From: Streptomyces sp. NBC_00582 | Lineage (GTDB): Bacteria; Actinomycetota; Actinomycetes; Streptomycetales; Streptomycetaceae | NCBI RefSeq assembly: GCF_036345155.1 | Contig: NZ_CP107772.1 | Span: 8,060,001-8,124,000 of the forward strand | Reading direction: 5' to 3' | DNA: 64,000 bases | Shown here: positions 53,434 to 61,687 of the stretch, one piece after another | Layout: each line of letters opens with the position of its first letter | How positions within the stretch are numbered: position 1 is the first letter of the stretch | Translations under genes and position numbers: made by a program | The notes under the pieces: model-generated | Database searches by the model: none | Seen by the model: only the letters and a program-made list of their open reading frames with translations | What the model was told of the DNA's origin: nothing

Positions 53434-54000
53434 ATGACGCAGGTCAGACCCATGCGCGCGGATGCTCGCCGCAACTATGAGCGGTTGCTGAAGGTGGCGG
53501 CCGAGGCCTTCGCCGAGCATGGGGAGGGGGCGTCGCTGGACGACATCGCCAAGCGGGCCGGGGTCGGCTCGGGCACGCTGTACCGGCATTTCCCCACCCG
53601 GCAGGCGCTGTTGGAGGCGGCGTACGTCGACCGGATCGAGGCGCTGGCGGCGCGGGCCGATGAACTGGGGGAGGCGCTGCCGCCGGGGGAGGCGCTCGCG
53701 CAGTGGCTCAACGAGCTGTGCGTGGGGACGATCCAGGTGCGCGGGATGAAGGCGCTGGTGGGCTCCGCCGTCACCGACGGCAGTGTGGCGGCGGTGACGG
53801 CGTGCGGGACGAGCATGAAGGGCGCGGCGACCCGGTTGGTGTCGGCGGCCCAGGGGGCGGGTGTGCTGCGGGGTGACGTGGAGGCGATCGATGTGCTGCG
53901 GCTGGCGCACGGGGTGGCCACGGCGTCGGAACTGGCGAAGGGGGACGGCGCGGTGATCCGCCGGTATGTGGGGTTGCTGCTGGAGGGTCTGGAGGCGTAG
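53434..54000 (+). CDS. TetR-family regulator
   Basis: 188 residues. N-terminal helix-turn-helix: MRADARRNYERLLKVAAEAFAEHG then GASLDDIAKRAGVGSGTLYRHFPTRQALLE (about 31-60, read in parts). The C-terminal domain resembles the TetR_C group of regulators that control MFS drug pumps or oxidoreductases. No target gene is adjacent: the MITE-like element and acdS lie upstream and the convergent TerD gene lies downstream. AAGGAG precedes the ATG. Confidence 0.92.
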   Translation: MTQVRPMRADARRNYERLLKVAAEAFAEHGEGASLDDIAKRAGVGSGTLYRHFPTRQALLEAAYVDRIEALAARADELGEALPPGEALAQWLNELCVGTIQVRGMKALVGSAVTDGSVAAVTACGTSMKGAATRLVSAAQGAGVLRGDVEAIDVLRLAHGVATASELAKGDGAVIRRYVGLLLEGLEA

Positions 54001-54029
54001 CCCCCAGGCCCGTTCCCGGCCACGACCCC

Positions 54030-55196
54030 CTACAGCGCCTGGGCCGCCGGCTTCACCATGTTGCGGACCGTGCGCGCCTTGACGAAGTCGCCCATCGCCG
54101 TCATCTCCCACTCTCCCGAGAACTGGCGGATCAGCTTGGCCATCATCACGCCGGTCTGCGGTTCGGCGTTGGTGAGGTCGAAGCGGACGAGTTCCTCGCC
54201 GGTACCGGCGTCGAGGAGACGGCAGTAGGCCTTGGCGACCTCGGTGAACTTCTGGCCGGAGAACGAGTTCACGGTGAAGACCAGGCCCGTGACCTCCTGG
54301 GGGAGCCGCCCGAGGTCGACGACGATCACCTCGTCGTCGCCCCCGCCCTCGCCGGTGAGGTTGTCGCCGGAGTGCTTGATCGCGCCGTTCACGATGGTCA
54401 GCTTGCCGAAGTAGCAACTGTCGATGTGGTTGCGCTGGGGTCCGAAGGCGATCACGGACGCGTCGAGGTCGATGTCCGCGCCGCGGAACGCGGGCTCCCA
54501 GCCGAGGCCCATCTTGACCTGCGAGAGCAGCGGACGGCCGCCCTTGACGAGGGACACAGTCTGGTTCTTCTGGAGGCTGACCCGGCCCTTGTCCAGGTTG
54601 ATCTTCCCGGTGCCCGGGGCGGGCGGCGGGGCCTGCGGCATCGGAGGGGCGGCGGCGGGCGCCACGGGAGCGGGGGCGGGCGCGGGCGCCGCCGGCTCCT
54701 CCACCGTCACGCCGAAGTCGGTGGCGATGCCCGCCAGGCCGTTGGCGTACCCCTGGCCCACCGCCCGGGCCTTCCAGGCGCCGTTGCGCAGATAGATCTC
54801 CACGACCACCAGCGCCGTCTCGGTGCCGAGCTGCGGCGGGGTGAAGGTGGCGAGGACGCTGCCGTCGTCCGCGTTGCGGATGGTGGCCGTCGGTTCGATG
54901 CCCTGGAAGGTCTGACCCGCGGCGTCCGGGCTCGCCGTGACGACGATCTTCTCGATGCCCGGGGGGACGGCGGCCGTGTCGACGGTGATCGCGTCCGGGG
55001 ACGTACCGCCGCCGGAGCGGTACGTCACTCCGGGGCCGTTCGGCTGGTTGTAGAAGATGAAGTCGTCGTCGGAGCGCACCTTGCCGTCGCCGGTGAGCAG
55101 CAGGCCCGACACGTCGAGCCGCACCGGGGCGGCGACGTCCACCGCCACCCGGGAGGCGGGGAGAGGGATGTTCGAGCCAGGGGTCATAGCTGTCAT
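54030..55196 (-). CDS. Double TerD-domain stress protein
   Basis: 388 residues with two TerD (calcium-binding tellurite-resistance) domains joined by a Pro/Ala-rich linker (about 170-200). The first has DFIFYNQPNGPGVTYRSGGG and YLRNGAWKARAVGQGYANGLAGIATDFGV. The second has VKMGLGWEPAFRGADIDLDASVIAFG and SGDNLTGEGGGDDEVIVVDLGRLP with acidic Ca ligands. Such proteins act in general stress or membrane-linked sensing. ATG at 55196; a second ATG four codons in is possible. A tandem 11-base repeat lies 26-47 bases upstream. Confidence 0.92.
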   Translation of the reverse strand: MTAMTPGSNIPLPASRVAVDVAAPVRLDVSGLLLTGDGKVRSDDDFIFYNQPNGPGVTYRSGGGTSPDAITVDTAAVPPGIEKIVVTASPDAAGQTFQGIEPTATIRNADDGSVLATFTPPQLGTETALVVVEIYLRNGAWKARAVGQGYANGLAGIATDFGVTVEEPAAPAPAPAPVAPAAAPPMPQAPPPAPGTGKINLDKGRVSLQKNQTVSLVKGGRPLLSQVKMGLGWEPAFRGADIDLDASVIAFGPQRNHIDSCYFGKLTIVNGAIKHSGDNLTGEGGGDDEVIVVDLGRLPQEVTGLVFTVNSFSGQKFTEVAKAYCRLLDAGTGEELVRFDLTNAEPQTGVMMAKLIRQFSGEWEMTAMGDFVKARTVRNMVKPAAQAL

Positions 55197-55221
55197 GCCG
55201 GGTAGAACGAACGAACCCGCT

Positions 55222-55243
55222 TTACCGTTCCCTTACCGTTCCC
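55222..55243. promoter_or_regulatory. Tandem 11-bp direct repeats before the TerD gene
   Basis: TTACCGTTCCC occurs twice head-to-tail at 55222-55232 and 55233-55243 (GGGAACGGTAA on the gene strand). The one-turn period suggests binding of a response-regulator-like protein. Confidence 0.55.
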
Positions 55244-55251
55244 GGCGTCCG

Positions 55252-56061
55252 TCAGTACGGCCAGATCGGTGGGTCGCTGACGAAGTGGCCGCCCAGGTGG
55301 GCGTGCGCGATGTTCTCCGGGTCCAGCTCGCCCTGTTCGGCGATCAGCTTCTCGGCGTACGGCTCGGAGTCGTCCCGCGGGTCGTAGCCGAGTGCCCGCG
55401 CCGAGCTCAGGTCCCACCACAGGCGGGTGTTGGCGGAGGAGCCGTAGACGATGGTGTGGCCGACGTCCTCGGCGGTGAGGGCGGCGTGGAAGAGGCGGGC
55501 GCCGTCGGCCGGGCTCATCCAGACCGACAGCATGCGTACGCTGGTGGGCTCGGCGAAGCAGGAGCCGATGCGCACCGACACCGTCTCCAGGCCGTGCCTG
55601 TCCCAGTAGAGCTGGGCGAGGTCCTCGCCGAACGCCTTGGACAGGCCGTAGAAGGTGTCCGGGCGGTGCGGGGTGTCGACCGGGATCGGCGGGTCGTCGT
55701 GCCGGGGGCGCGGGGTGAAGCCGACGGCGTGGTTGGAGGAGGCGAAGACGATCCGTCCGACGCCCTCCTCGCGGGCCGCCTCGTACAGGTTGTACGTCCC
55801 CTCGATGTTGGCCTTGAGGATCTTCTCGAAGGGGGCTTCCAGGGAGATGCCCGCGAGGTGGATGATCGCGTCGACGCCCCGGACGGCCTCCCGCAGGGCC
55901 TCCCGGTCGGCGAGGTCCGCGACGATCGCGTCCGGCTCGCCCTCGATCGGGCGCAGGTCCAGCAGACGCAGTTGGTAGCCGTGGGCGGGCAGCAGGTCCC
56001 GCATCAGGGTGCCGAGGCCGCCGGCGGCCCCGGTCAGCAGGACGGTGCGGGGAGCGGGCAT
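55252..56061 (-). CDS. NAD-dependent epimerase/dehydratase-fold, uronate dehydrogenase-like
   Basis: 269-residue short-chain dehydrogenase. TGAAGGLGTLMRDLL is the Rossmann motif near residue 10, ASSNHAVGF is near residue 107, and the catalytic YGLSK is near residue 137. RIGSCFAEPTSVRMLSVWMS and the following DGARLFHAAL closely recall bacterial uronate dehydrogenases, which oxidise glucuronate or galacturonate to the aldaric lactone. Adjacent sugar-acid genes support this. ATG at 56061 is chosen over 56118 because GGAGAC lies just upstream. Divergent from the dehydratase gene. Confidence 0.85.
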   Translation of the reverse strand: MPAPRTVLLTGAAGGLGTLMRDLLPAHGYQLRLLDLRPIEGEPDAIVADLADREALREAVRGVDAIIHLAGISLEAPFEKILKANIEGTYNLYEAAREEGVGRIVFASSNHAVGFTPRPRHDDPPIPVDTPHRPDTFYGLSKAFGEDLAQLYWDRHGLETVSVRIGSCFAEPTSVRMLSVWMSPADGARLFHAALTAEDVGHTIVYGSSANTRLWWDLSSARALGYDPRDDSEPYAEKLIAEQGELDPENIAHAHLGGHFVSDPPIWPY

Positions 56062-56194
56062 CCTCGGGTCTCCTTGGGTCTGGCCGCATGCATGGACGGT
56101 ATTCACATGCGTGGACACGCTAAGGATCTCGCGCGCTCCCCGTCAAGTGTGCCGCGGACCTGGTGGTTCCGCCCCTGAGGTGCGGCATCCGAGC

Positions 56195-56224
56195 TTGACC
56201 GGGTCGGAACGGCGTCCCTAGGGT
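56195..56224 (+). promoter_or_regulatory. Promoter for the dehydratase operon
   Basis: TTGACC (56195-56200), an 18-base spacer, TAGGGT (56219-56224). It fits a vegetative (HrdB-type) promoter and gives a leader of about 75 bases before the GTG at 56305. Confidence 0.6.
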
Positions 56225-56304
56225 GGGTCTGTTCAGAAATGTGGACACCGGTCAGAAGAACGCACGAGCCGCACGAGCCGTACAAGTCGTTCCAAGGAGA
56301 GCCC

Positions 56305-57252
56305 GTGACGTCAGCCCCGCTCGCCGCCCGCCTCCGCGTTCCCACCGGACCGCTGTTCTTCCCCGTCACGGCCTACGGACAGGACGGGGCCGTCGATCTC
56401 GACGTCTACCGTGCGCATGTGCGCCACGGCGTGGAGGCGGGCGCCGCGGCCGTCTTCGCCTGCTGCGGCACGGGGGAGTTCCACGCGCTCACCCCGGAGG
56501 AGTTCGAGGCCTGTGTCCGGGCGGCCGTCGAGGAGACCGGCGGACGGGTGCCGGTCGTCGCGGGCGCCGGCTACGGGACCGCCCTCGCCGTGCGCTACGC
56601 CCGACTCGCCGAGGCCGCGGGCGCCGACGGGCTCCTCCTCCTGCCGCCCTACCTCGTCGTCGCCGCCCAGGAGGGCCTGCTGCGGCACTACCGGCAGATC
56701 GCGGCCGCCACCGCGCTCCCCGTGATCGTCTACCAGCGCGACAACGCCGTCCTCACCCCGGAGACGGTCGTCGGACTCGCCCGCACCGACGGGATCATCG
56801 GCCTCAAGGACGGCCTCGGCGACCTCGACCTCCTGCAGCGGATCGTCAGCGCCGTCCGCACCGAGGTCCCCGGCGACTTCCTCTACTTCAACGGCCTGCC
56901 GACCGCCGAGCAGACCCAGCTCGCCTACCGCGCCCTGGGCGTCACGCTCTACTCCTCCGCGGTCTTCTGCTTCCTGCCCGAGCTCGCCCTCGCCTTCCAC
57001 CGCGCGCTCACCACCGGCGACGAGGCCACCGTCCACCGCCTGCTGGACGGCTTCTACCGCCCGTTCGTCGAACTCCGCGCGCGGGGCCGCGGTTACGCCG
57101 TCTCCCTCGTCAAGGCGGGCGTCCGGCTGCGCGGCCTCGACGTCGGCGAAGTCCGCCCGCCGCTGCACGAGGCGCGCGAGGATCATGTCAAGCAGCTCGC
57201 GCGGCTGATCGAGCGCGCCCCCGCGCTCCTGGAGGAGGACACCACCAAGTGA
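56305..57252 (+). CDS. kdgD: 5-dehydro-4-deoxyglucarate dehydratase
   Basis: DHDPS-fold enzyme that dehydrates and decarboxylates 5-keto-4-deoxyglucarate to alpha-ketoglutarate semialdehyde in glucarate/galactarate breakdown. 315 residues. CCGTGEFHALTPEEFEAC near residue 50 replaces the GTTGE of DapA, VIVYQRDNAVLTPET carries the catalytic Tyr, and IIGLKDGLGDLDLLQR carries the Schiff-base Lys near residue 174. GTG at 56305 is chosen for AAGGAGAG upstream. Coupled to the next gene by a GTGA overlap. Confidence 0.92.
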   Translation: MTSAPLAARLRVPTGPLFFPVTAYGQDGAVDLDVYRAHVRHGVEAGAAAVFACCGTGEFHALTPEEFEACVRAAVEETGGRVPVVAGAGYGTALAVRYARLAEAAGADGLLLLPPYLVVAAQEGLLRHYRQIAAATALPVIVYQRDNAVLTPETVVGLARTDGIIGLKDGLGDLDLLQRIVSAVRTEVPGDFLYFNGLPTAEQTQLAYRALGVTLYSSAVFCFLPELALAFHRALTTGDEATVHRLLDGFYRPFVELRARGRGYAVSLVKAGVRLRGLDVGEVRPPLHEAREDHVKQLARLIERAPALLEEDTTK

Positions 57253-58412
57253 AGGCGTCTACGTTCGTCTACCCCTGGGACGTCAACGGCGATCCCGCGG
57301 CCCCGGCCCGGATCGCCTCCCTCGGCGTGGAGCAGGTGACCCTGGCCGCCGCCTACCACTCCACCCGCGCCCTCACCCCGCGCCACCCGCGCCACCGCAT
57401 CGTCACCGCCGAGTACGCGGCCGTGCTGTATCCCGCGGACGCCCGCTGGGAGGGCCGTCGGCTGCGCCCCCACCCGGCCGGCGACTGGGCCCCCGGCGAC
57501 GCCTGGGGAGAGGCCGCCGAGGCCCTCGAGGACGCCGGCCTCGAGGTGCACACCTGGGTGGTCCTCGCCCACTCCTCCCGGCTGGGCGCCGACCATCCGG
57601 ACACGTCCGTCGTCAACGCCTACGGCGACCGCTACCCCTGGGCGCCGTGCATCGCGCAGCCCGCCACGCGCGCGTACCTCGTCGACCTCGCCGCCGAGGC
57701 CGCCGTACGACCCGGTGCGCGCGGCACCGAACTGGAGTCCCTCGGCTGGTACGGCCTGCAGCATCTGCACGCCCACGACAAGACCGGCGGGGTCGGTCTC
57801 GGGGACGCCGGCCAGTACCTGATGGCGCTCTGCTTCTGCCCCGCCTGCCGGGCCGGCTACGGCGCCGGGGGCCTCGACGCCGACGCGCTCGCCGCCGCCG
57901 TACGCGAGGCGCTGGAGCCGCTGTGGCGGGGCGCGCCCGACGACGGGGGCTGGGCGGGCGTGGAGAAGCTGCTGGGGGAGGAGACGGCGGCGGCCACCCG
58001 CGCGTGGCGCGACGACACCGCCCGCACGCTCCAGGAGACGGCGATCGCCGCCGTCCGCGCGGCCGCCCCCGAGGGCTTCCAGGTGCTGCTGCACGCCGAC
58101 CCGGTGACGTACCACGTGGGCGCCAACCCGGGCGTGGACCCCGCGCACATCCTGTCCGTCGCGGACGGTGTCGTGGTGCCGTGCGCGGGCGGGCCGGGCC
58201 TGCTGACGCCGTTCGCCGAGCAGGGCCGGGCGGACGCGGTGATCGCCGCCAACTTCGGTGTGGTCTCCGGCATGGGCGGCAGCCCCGGCACCCTCACGGC
58301 CGACGCGGCACGCGCGCGGGACCTCGGCGCCACGGAGATCCGGCTGTACCACGCGGGCCTCGCGTCGGACGCGGACCTGACCGCCGTGGCGGAGGCCCTG
58401 GCGGCGCGCTGA
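57249..58412 (+). CDS. Unrecognised protein coupled to the dehydratase gene
   Basis: 387 residues; I cannot place it in a family. It begins KASTFVYPWDVNGDPAAPARIASLGVEQVTLAAAYHSTRALTPRHPRHR (read in parts), continues with alternating strand and helix elements suggesting a TIM-like barrel, and contains LEVHTWVVLAHSSRLG, ESLGWYGLQHLHAHDKT, a cysteine pair in CFCPACRAGYG, VLLHADPVTYHVGANPGVDPAH and VVSGMGGSPGTLT. Aromatic, His and acidic residues at strand ends recall glycoside hydrolases or metal-dependent sugar-acid enzymes. The GTG overlaps the dehydratase stop, so it likely acts in the same pathway. Confidence 0.75.
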   Translation: MKASTFVYPWDVNGDPAAPARIASLGVEQVTLAAAYHSTRALTPRHPRHRIVTAEYAAVLYPADARWEGRRLRPHPAGDWAPGDAWGEAAEALEDAGLEVHTWVVLAHSSRLGADHPDTSVVNAYGDRYPWAPCIAQPATRAYLVDLAAEAAVRPGARGTELESLGWYGLQHLHAHDKTGGVGLGDAGQYLMALCFCPACRAGYGAGGLDADALAAAVREALEPLWRGAPDDGGWAGVEKLLGEETAAATRAWRDDTARTLQETAIAAVRAAAPEGFQVLLHADPVTYHVGANPGVDPAHILSVADGVVVPCAGGPGLLTPFAEQGRADAVIAANFGVVSGMGGSPGTLTADAARARDLGATEIRLYHAGLASDADLTAVAEALAAR

Positions 58413-58491
58413 AACGGGCGGGCGCAGGGGGCCGGGACCTCGCGCGGGACGTCGGGCGATGAGTTTCCGCGTCCCCGACGGTCCCCCCTGT

Positions 58492-59115
58492 ATGACCCAC
58501 ACCGACACCGACACCGACACGACGACCGGCCTCCTCGACCTCGGCCCCCAGACCAGGATCGTGGCGCGCCTCGCCGCGGCCGTCCGGGACGATCGGCTCG
58601 CGGACGGGACGCCCTGTCCGGCGTACCCCGTGCGCACCCTGCTCGGCCATCTGACCGGACTGGCCGTCGCCTTCCGGGACGCCGCGCGCAAGGACCTGGG
58701 GTCCACCACCGACACCCCGCCGACCGACGCCGGGCCCCGGCTCGGGCCCGACTGGCGCACCGAGCTGCCCCGGGTCCTCGGCGAACTCGCCGAGGCCTGG
58801 CGGGACCCCGCCGCCTGGACCGGTATGACCCGGGCGGGCGGCGTCGACCTGCCCGGCGCGGTCGCCGGAGCCGTGGCAGCCGACGAGCTGGTGATCCACG
58901 GCTGGGACCTGGCCCGGGCCACCGGCCAGCAGTACCTCCCCGACCCGGCGGCGCTCCGGGCGACGTACGCCTTCCAGAGCGCGGCCGTCGACGAACCCGG
59001 CCGCGGCGAGATCTTCGGCCCCGTGGTGCCCGTCCCGCAGGACGCCCCCCTGCTGGACCGCACGGTCGGTCTCAGCGGGCGGGACCCGGGCTGGACGCCT
59101 CCGCGACGGCCGTAA
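58492..59115 (+). CDS. DinB-like TIGR03086/maleylpyruvate isomerase N-domain protein
   Basis: 207 residues. LLDLGPQTRIVARLAAAVRDDRLADGTPCP (read in parts) with CPAYPVRTLLGHLTGLAVAF carries the first metal-site His, and AADELVIHGWDLARATGQ carries the second. This is the DinB-type four-helix, metal-binding fold typical of mycothiol-linked or unknown actinobacterial enzymes. The ATG at 58492 (MTHTDTDTDTTT) is chosen over 58459 because it matches the usual N-terminus; the ACCGAC repeats there are a short microsatellite. Its 3' end lies in a 41-base tandem duplication. Confidence 0.85.
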   Translation: MTHTDTDTDTTTGLLDLGPQTRIVARLAAAVRDDRLADGTPCPAYPVRTLLGHLTGLAVAFRDAARKDLGSTTDTPPTDAGPRLGPDWRTELPRVLGELAEAWRDPAAWTGMTRAGGVDLPGAVAGAVAADELVIHGWDLARATGQQYLPDPAALRATYAFQSAAVDEPGRGEIFGPVVPVPQDAPLLDRTVGLSGRDPGWTPPRRP

Positions 59116-59171
59116 CGGGCCGTAGACGGGGCTGGACGCCCCCGCGACGGCCGTAACGGGCCGTAGACGGT
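59090..59171. repeat. 41-bp tandem duplication across a stop codon
   Basis: Units 59090-59130 and 59131-59171 differ at about two bases. The gene's TAA (59113-59115) is in the first unit. Each unit contains an ACGGCC/GGCCGT inverted repeat. Confidence 0.85.
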
Positions 59172-59240
59172 CTTGTACGTATGCCGTAGAAGAACGCGAT
59201 CGGGGCGCGCCCGGAAGGGGCGGACCGTACGCTCCCCACC

Positions 59241-59993
59241 ATGCCCCTGAGCCTCACCATCCTCGGTACCGCCTCCCCCCACCCCCGCCCCGGCCGCCCC
59301 TGCTCCGGCTATCTGCTGCGCGGCGGGAGCGCCGAGGTCTGGGTGGACGCGGGCCCCGGAACGTTCGCGGAGTTGCAGCGGCACACGGATCCGGAACGGC
59401 TCACGGCGATCTGGATCTCCCACCTCCACGCCGACCACAGCGCCGATCTGCTCTCCGCCGCCTATGCGTTCGCCTACGGCGGCATGACCCCGCCGGTGCC
59501 CATCCTGGTGTACGCGCCGATGGACTGCGCCCGGCGTCTGGCGGGCTTCTTCGGGCGCCCGGACATACGGTTTCTGAGCGAGGTCTTCGACTTCCGGCCC
59601 CTCTACGACGGGCACACCGTCCGGCACTGGAACGTACGGCTCACCTCGCGGGCGGTGGCGCACGACACCGAGGCGTACGCCCTGCGCGCCGAGTCCCAGG
59701 GGAGCGTCTTCGTGTACTCCGGGGACAGCGGCCCCTGCGACGCGCTCACCGAGACCGCCTCCGGGGCCGACCTGTTCCTGTGCGAGGCGGACCTCGACCG
59801 GCATGGCGGAAGCGAACAGGCGCATCTGACTCCGGAGGACGCCGGGGACACGGCCCGCAAGGCGGGGGTGCGCGAGCTGTACGTCACCCATGTCGGGCCC
59901 GCGCTCACCCGCGAGGAGGCGACCGCCCGGGCCGCGGTGACCTTCGGCGGACCGACCCGCACCGCGCGCGAGGGCGAGACCATCCCCTTCTGA
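59241..59993 (+). CDS. Metallo-beta-lactamase-fold hydrolase (RNase Z-like)
   Basis: 250 residues. LTILGTASPHPRPGRPCSGYLLRG is the first strand, IWISHLHADHSADLLSA carries the HxHxDH zinc motif near residue 62, VYSGDSGPCD and LFLCEADL give the further metal ligands, and YVTHVGPALT gives the last His. Family members hydrolyse phosphodiesters, sulfates, lactones or other esters; no substrate is implied. ATG at 59241. Confidence 0.9.
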   Translation: MPLSLTILGTASPHPRPGRPCSGYLLRGGSAEVWVDAGPGTFAELQRHTDPERLTAIWISHLHADHSADLLSAAYAFAYGGMTPPVPILVYAPMDCARRLAGFFGRPDIRFLSEVFDFRPLYDGHTVRHWNVRLTSRAVAHDTEAYALRAESQGSVFVYSGDSGPCDALTETASGADLFLCEADLDRHGGSEQAHLTPEDAGDTARKAGVRELYVTHVGPALTREEATARAAVTFGGPTRTAREGETIPF

Positions 59994-60012
59994 CTTTCCT
60001 CTGTCGGAAGCA

Positions 60013-60042
60013 TTGACGAAACACAGCACGCCTCCCTACCTT
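60013..60042 (+). promoter_or_regulatory. Promoter of the GntR-lyase-dehydratase operon
   Basis: TTGACG (60013-60018), 18-base spacer, TACCTT (60037-60042), giving a start near 60049. Downstream, TCATATATGA (60064-60073) is a perfect palindrome and GAGATC(C/T)GA is repeated at about 60086-60115, placing likely repressor sites between promoter and gene. Confidence 0.6.
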
Positions 60043-60122
60043 CAACGCGTCGTACTTCGTACGTCATATATGAGACGCGATATGTGAGATCCGATCCGAG
60101 ATCTGAGATCCGAGAGGCGCGC

Positions 60123-60779
60123 ATGACCTCTGTGCCCACGCCGATCCCCTCCCGCACGCAGTACGTGCTGGAGGAGATCAAACGCCGCATCCTGACCGGG
60201 CAGTTGACGCCGGGCCAGGCCCTGGTCGAGACCGAGCTCGCCGCACGGTTCGGGGTGTCCAAGACCCCGGTGCGCGAGGCGCTCAAGACCCTGGCCGGCA
60301 CCGGACTGGTCGTCATGAGCCAGTACAAGGGCGTCACGGTGCGCATGGTGGACGCGGACATGGCGCGCGAGGTCTACGACGTACGGCTGCTGCTGGAGCC
60401 CGAGGCGCTGAAGCGGGCCGTCCGGCGCGGGGCCTCGCTGGACGCCGCCCGTGACGCGCTCGCCCGGGCCGACGACGCGGCCGACACCGCCGAACGCTCC
60501 CTCGCCAACCGGGAGTTCCACCGCGCCCTCTATCTGCCCTGCGGAAACCCGCTGCTCGGCCGGATGCTCGACGAGGTCCGTGACCAGGCTGCCCTGGTCT
60601 CCGCGGTCGCCTGGGCCGCCTCCCCCTCCTGGGAGCGCGAGGCCGGCGAGCACCGCGAGATCCTGCGGCTCGCCCTCGACGGCGACGCCGACGGCGCGGC
60701 CCGCGCCCTGCACGCCCACATCGCGTCGTTCGTCGAGCGAGCGTTCCCCGAGGCAGCGAACCAGGAAGGCCAGGAATGA
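60123..60779 (+). CDS. GntR-family (FCD) repressor of sugar-acid genes
   Basis: 218 residues. wHTH: QYVLEEIKRRILTGQLTPGQ then ETELAARFGVSKTPVREALKTLAGTGLV (about 45-72). The FCD domain has YDVRLLLEPEALKRAV, REFHRALYLPCGNPLL and EHREILRLALDGD with metal-ligand His residues. ATG at 60123 with GAGAGG upstream. Its TGA overlaps the next ATG. FCD GntR proteins often sense sugar acids, which fits the downstream enzymes. Confidence 0.93.
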   Translation: MTSVPTPIPSRTQYVLEEIKRRILTGQLTPGQALVETELAARFGVSKTPVREALKTLAGTGLVVMSQYKGVTVRMVDADMAREVYDVRLLLEPEALKRAVRRGASLDAARDALARADDAADTAERSLANREFHRALYLPCGNPLLGRMLDEVRDQAALVSAVAWAASPSWEREAGEHREILRLALDGDADGAARALHAHIASFVERAFPEAANQEGQE

Positions 60780-61687
60780 GCAGCGTGGCGTTCGAGACCG
60801 AGCGGGCGGCCCTGGCCGACGTGGTGGCGATCCCGGTGACCCCGTTCGCCGAGGACGGCTCCGTCGACCGGCCCGCCCATCGGGCCCTGCTGCGCCGGCT
60901 GCTCGACGGCGGGATCACCACCCTCACCCCGAACGGCAACACCGGCGAGTTCTACGCCCTCACGCCCGAGGAGCGGCGGCTCGTCACGGAACTGACGATC
61001 GATGAGGCGGGGGATCGTTCGACGATCCTCGTGGGGGTCGGGCACGACGTCCCCACCGCCGTCGCCTCCGCCCGGCACGCCCGGGAGCTGGGCGCCCGGA
61101 TGGTGATGGTCCACCAGCCCGTCCACCCGTACGTCTCCCAGCGCGGCTGGGTCGACTACCACCGGGCCATCGCCGAGGCCGTGCCCGAACTGGGTGTCGT
61201 CCCCTACATCCGCAACGCTCAGCTCCACGGTGAACGCCTCGCCGAACTCGCCGACGACTGCCCCAACGTCATCGGTGTGAAGTACGCCGTGCCGGACGCG
61301 GCCCGCTTCGCCGCCTTCGCCCGGGACGCGGGTCTGGAGCGCTTCGTCTGGGTGGCCGGCCTCGCCGAGCCCTACGCCCCCTCCTACTTCTCGGCGGGCG
61401 CCACCGGCTTCACCTCGGGACTCGTCAACGTCGCCCCGGCCGTTTCGCTGAACATGATCGAAGCGCTTCGATCAGGGGACTATCCGGCGGCGATGAAGGT
61501 CTGGGAGCAGATCCGCCGCTTCGAGGAGCTCCGGGCGGCCAACGGCTCCGCCAACAACGTCACGGTGGTCAAGGAAGCCCTTGCCTCCCTTGGGCTGTGC
61601 CGCAGAGACGTACGGCCGCCGAGCCGTCGGCTGCCCGAGGACGAGCGGGCCGAGGTGGCCGCCATCGCCGCCGGGTGGTCGATATGA
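60776..61687 (+). CDS. DHDPS-family sugar-acid lyase
   Basis: 303-residue class I aldolase-fold enzyme. TLTPNGNTGEFYALTPEER (near residue 46), VVPYIRNAQLHG (Tyr), and VIGVKYAVPDAARF (Schiff-base Lys near residue 163). The GNTGEFYALTPEE motif is like keto-deoxy sugar-acid dehydratases/aldolases rather than DapA. Next to an IlvD/Edd dehydratase, it probably processes the 2-keto-3-deoxy acid that enzyme makes, by dehydration or retro-aldol cleavage. ATGA overlaps on both sides. Confidence 0.88.
   Translation: MSSVAFETERAALADVVAIPVTPFAEDGSVDRPAHRALLRRLLDGGITTLTPNGNTGEFYALTPEERRLVTELTIDEAGDRSTILVGVGHDVPTAVASARHARELGARMVMVHQPVHPYVSQRGWVDYHRAIAEAVPELGVVPYIRNAQLHGERLAELADDCPNVIGVKYAVPDAARFAAFARDAGLERFVWVAGLAEPYAPSYFSAGATGFTSGLVNVAPAVSLNMIEALRSGDYPAAMKVWEQIRRFEELRAANGSANNVTVVKEALASLGLCRRDVRPPSRRLPEDERAEVAAIAAGWSI

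Noticed and set aside
58492..58530. ACCGAC microsatellite coding DTDTDT considered as a phase-variable tract
   Set aside because: Six-base units keep the frame for any copy number, so it would not switch expression; it is too short to be notable.
57183..60029. A 948-codon minus-strand open frame across the sugar-acid region
   Set aside because: Antisense to four recognised plus-strand genes; no domain or ribosome site supports it.
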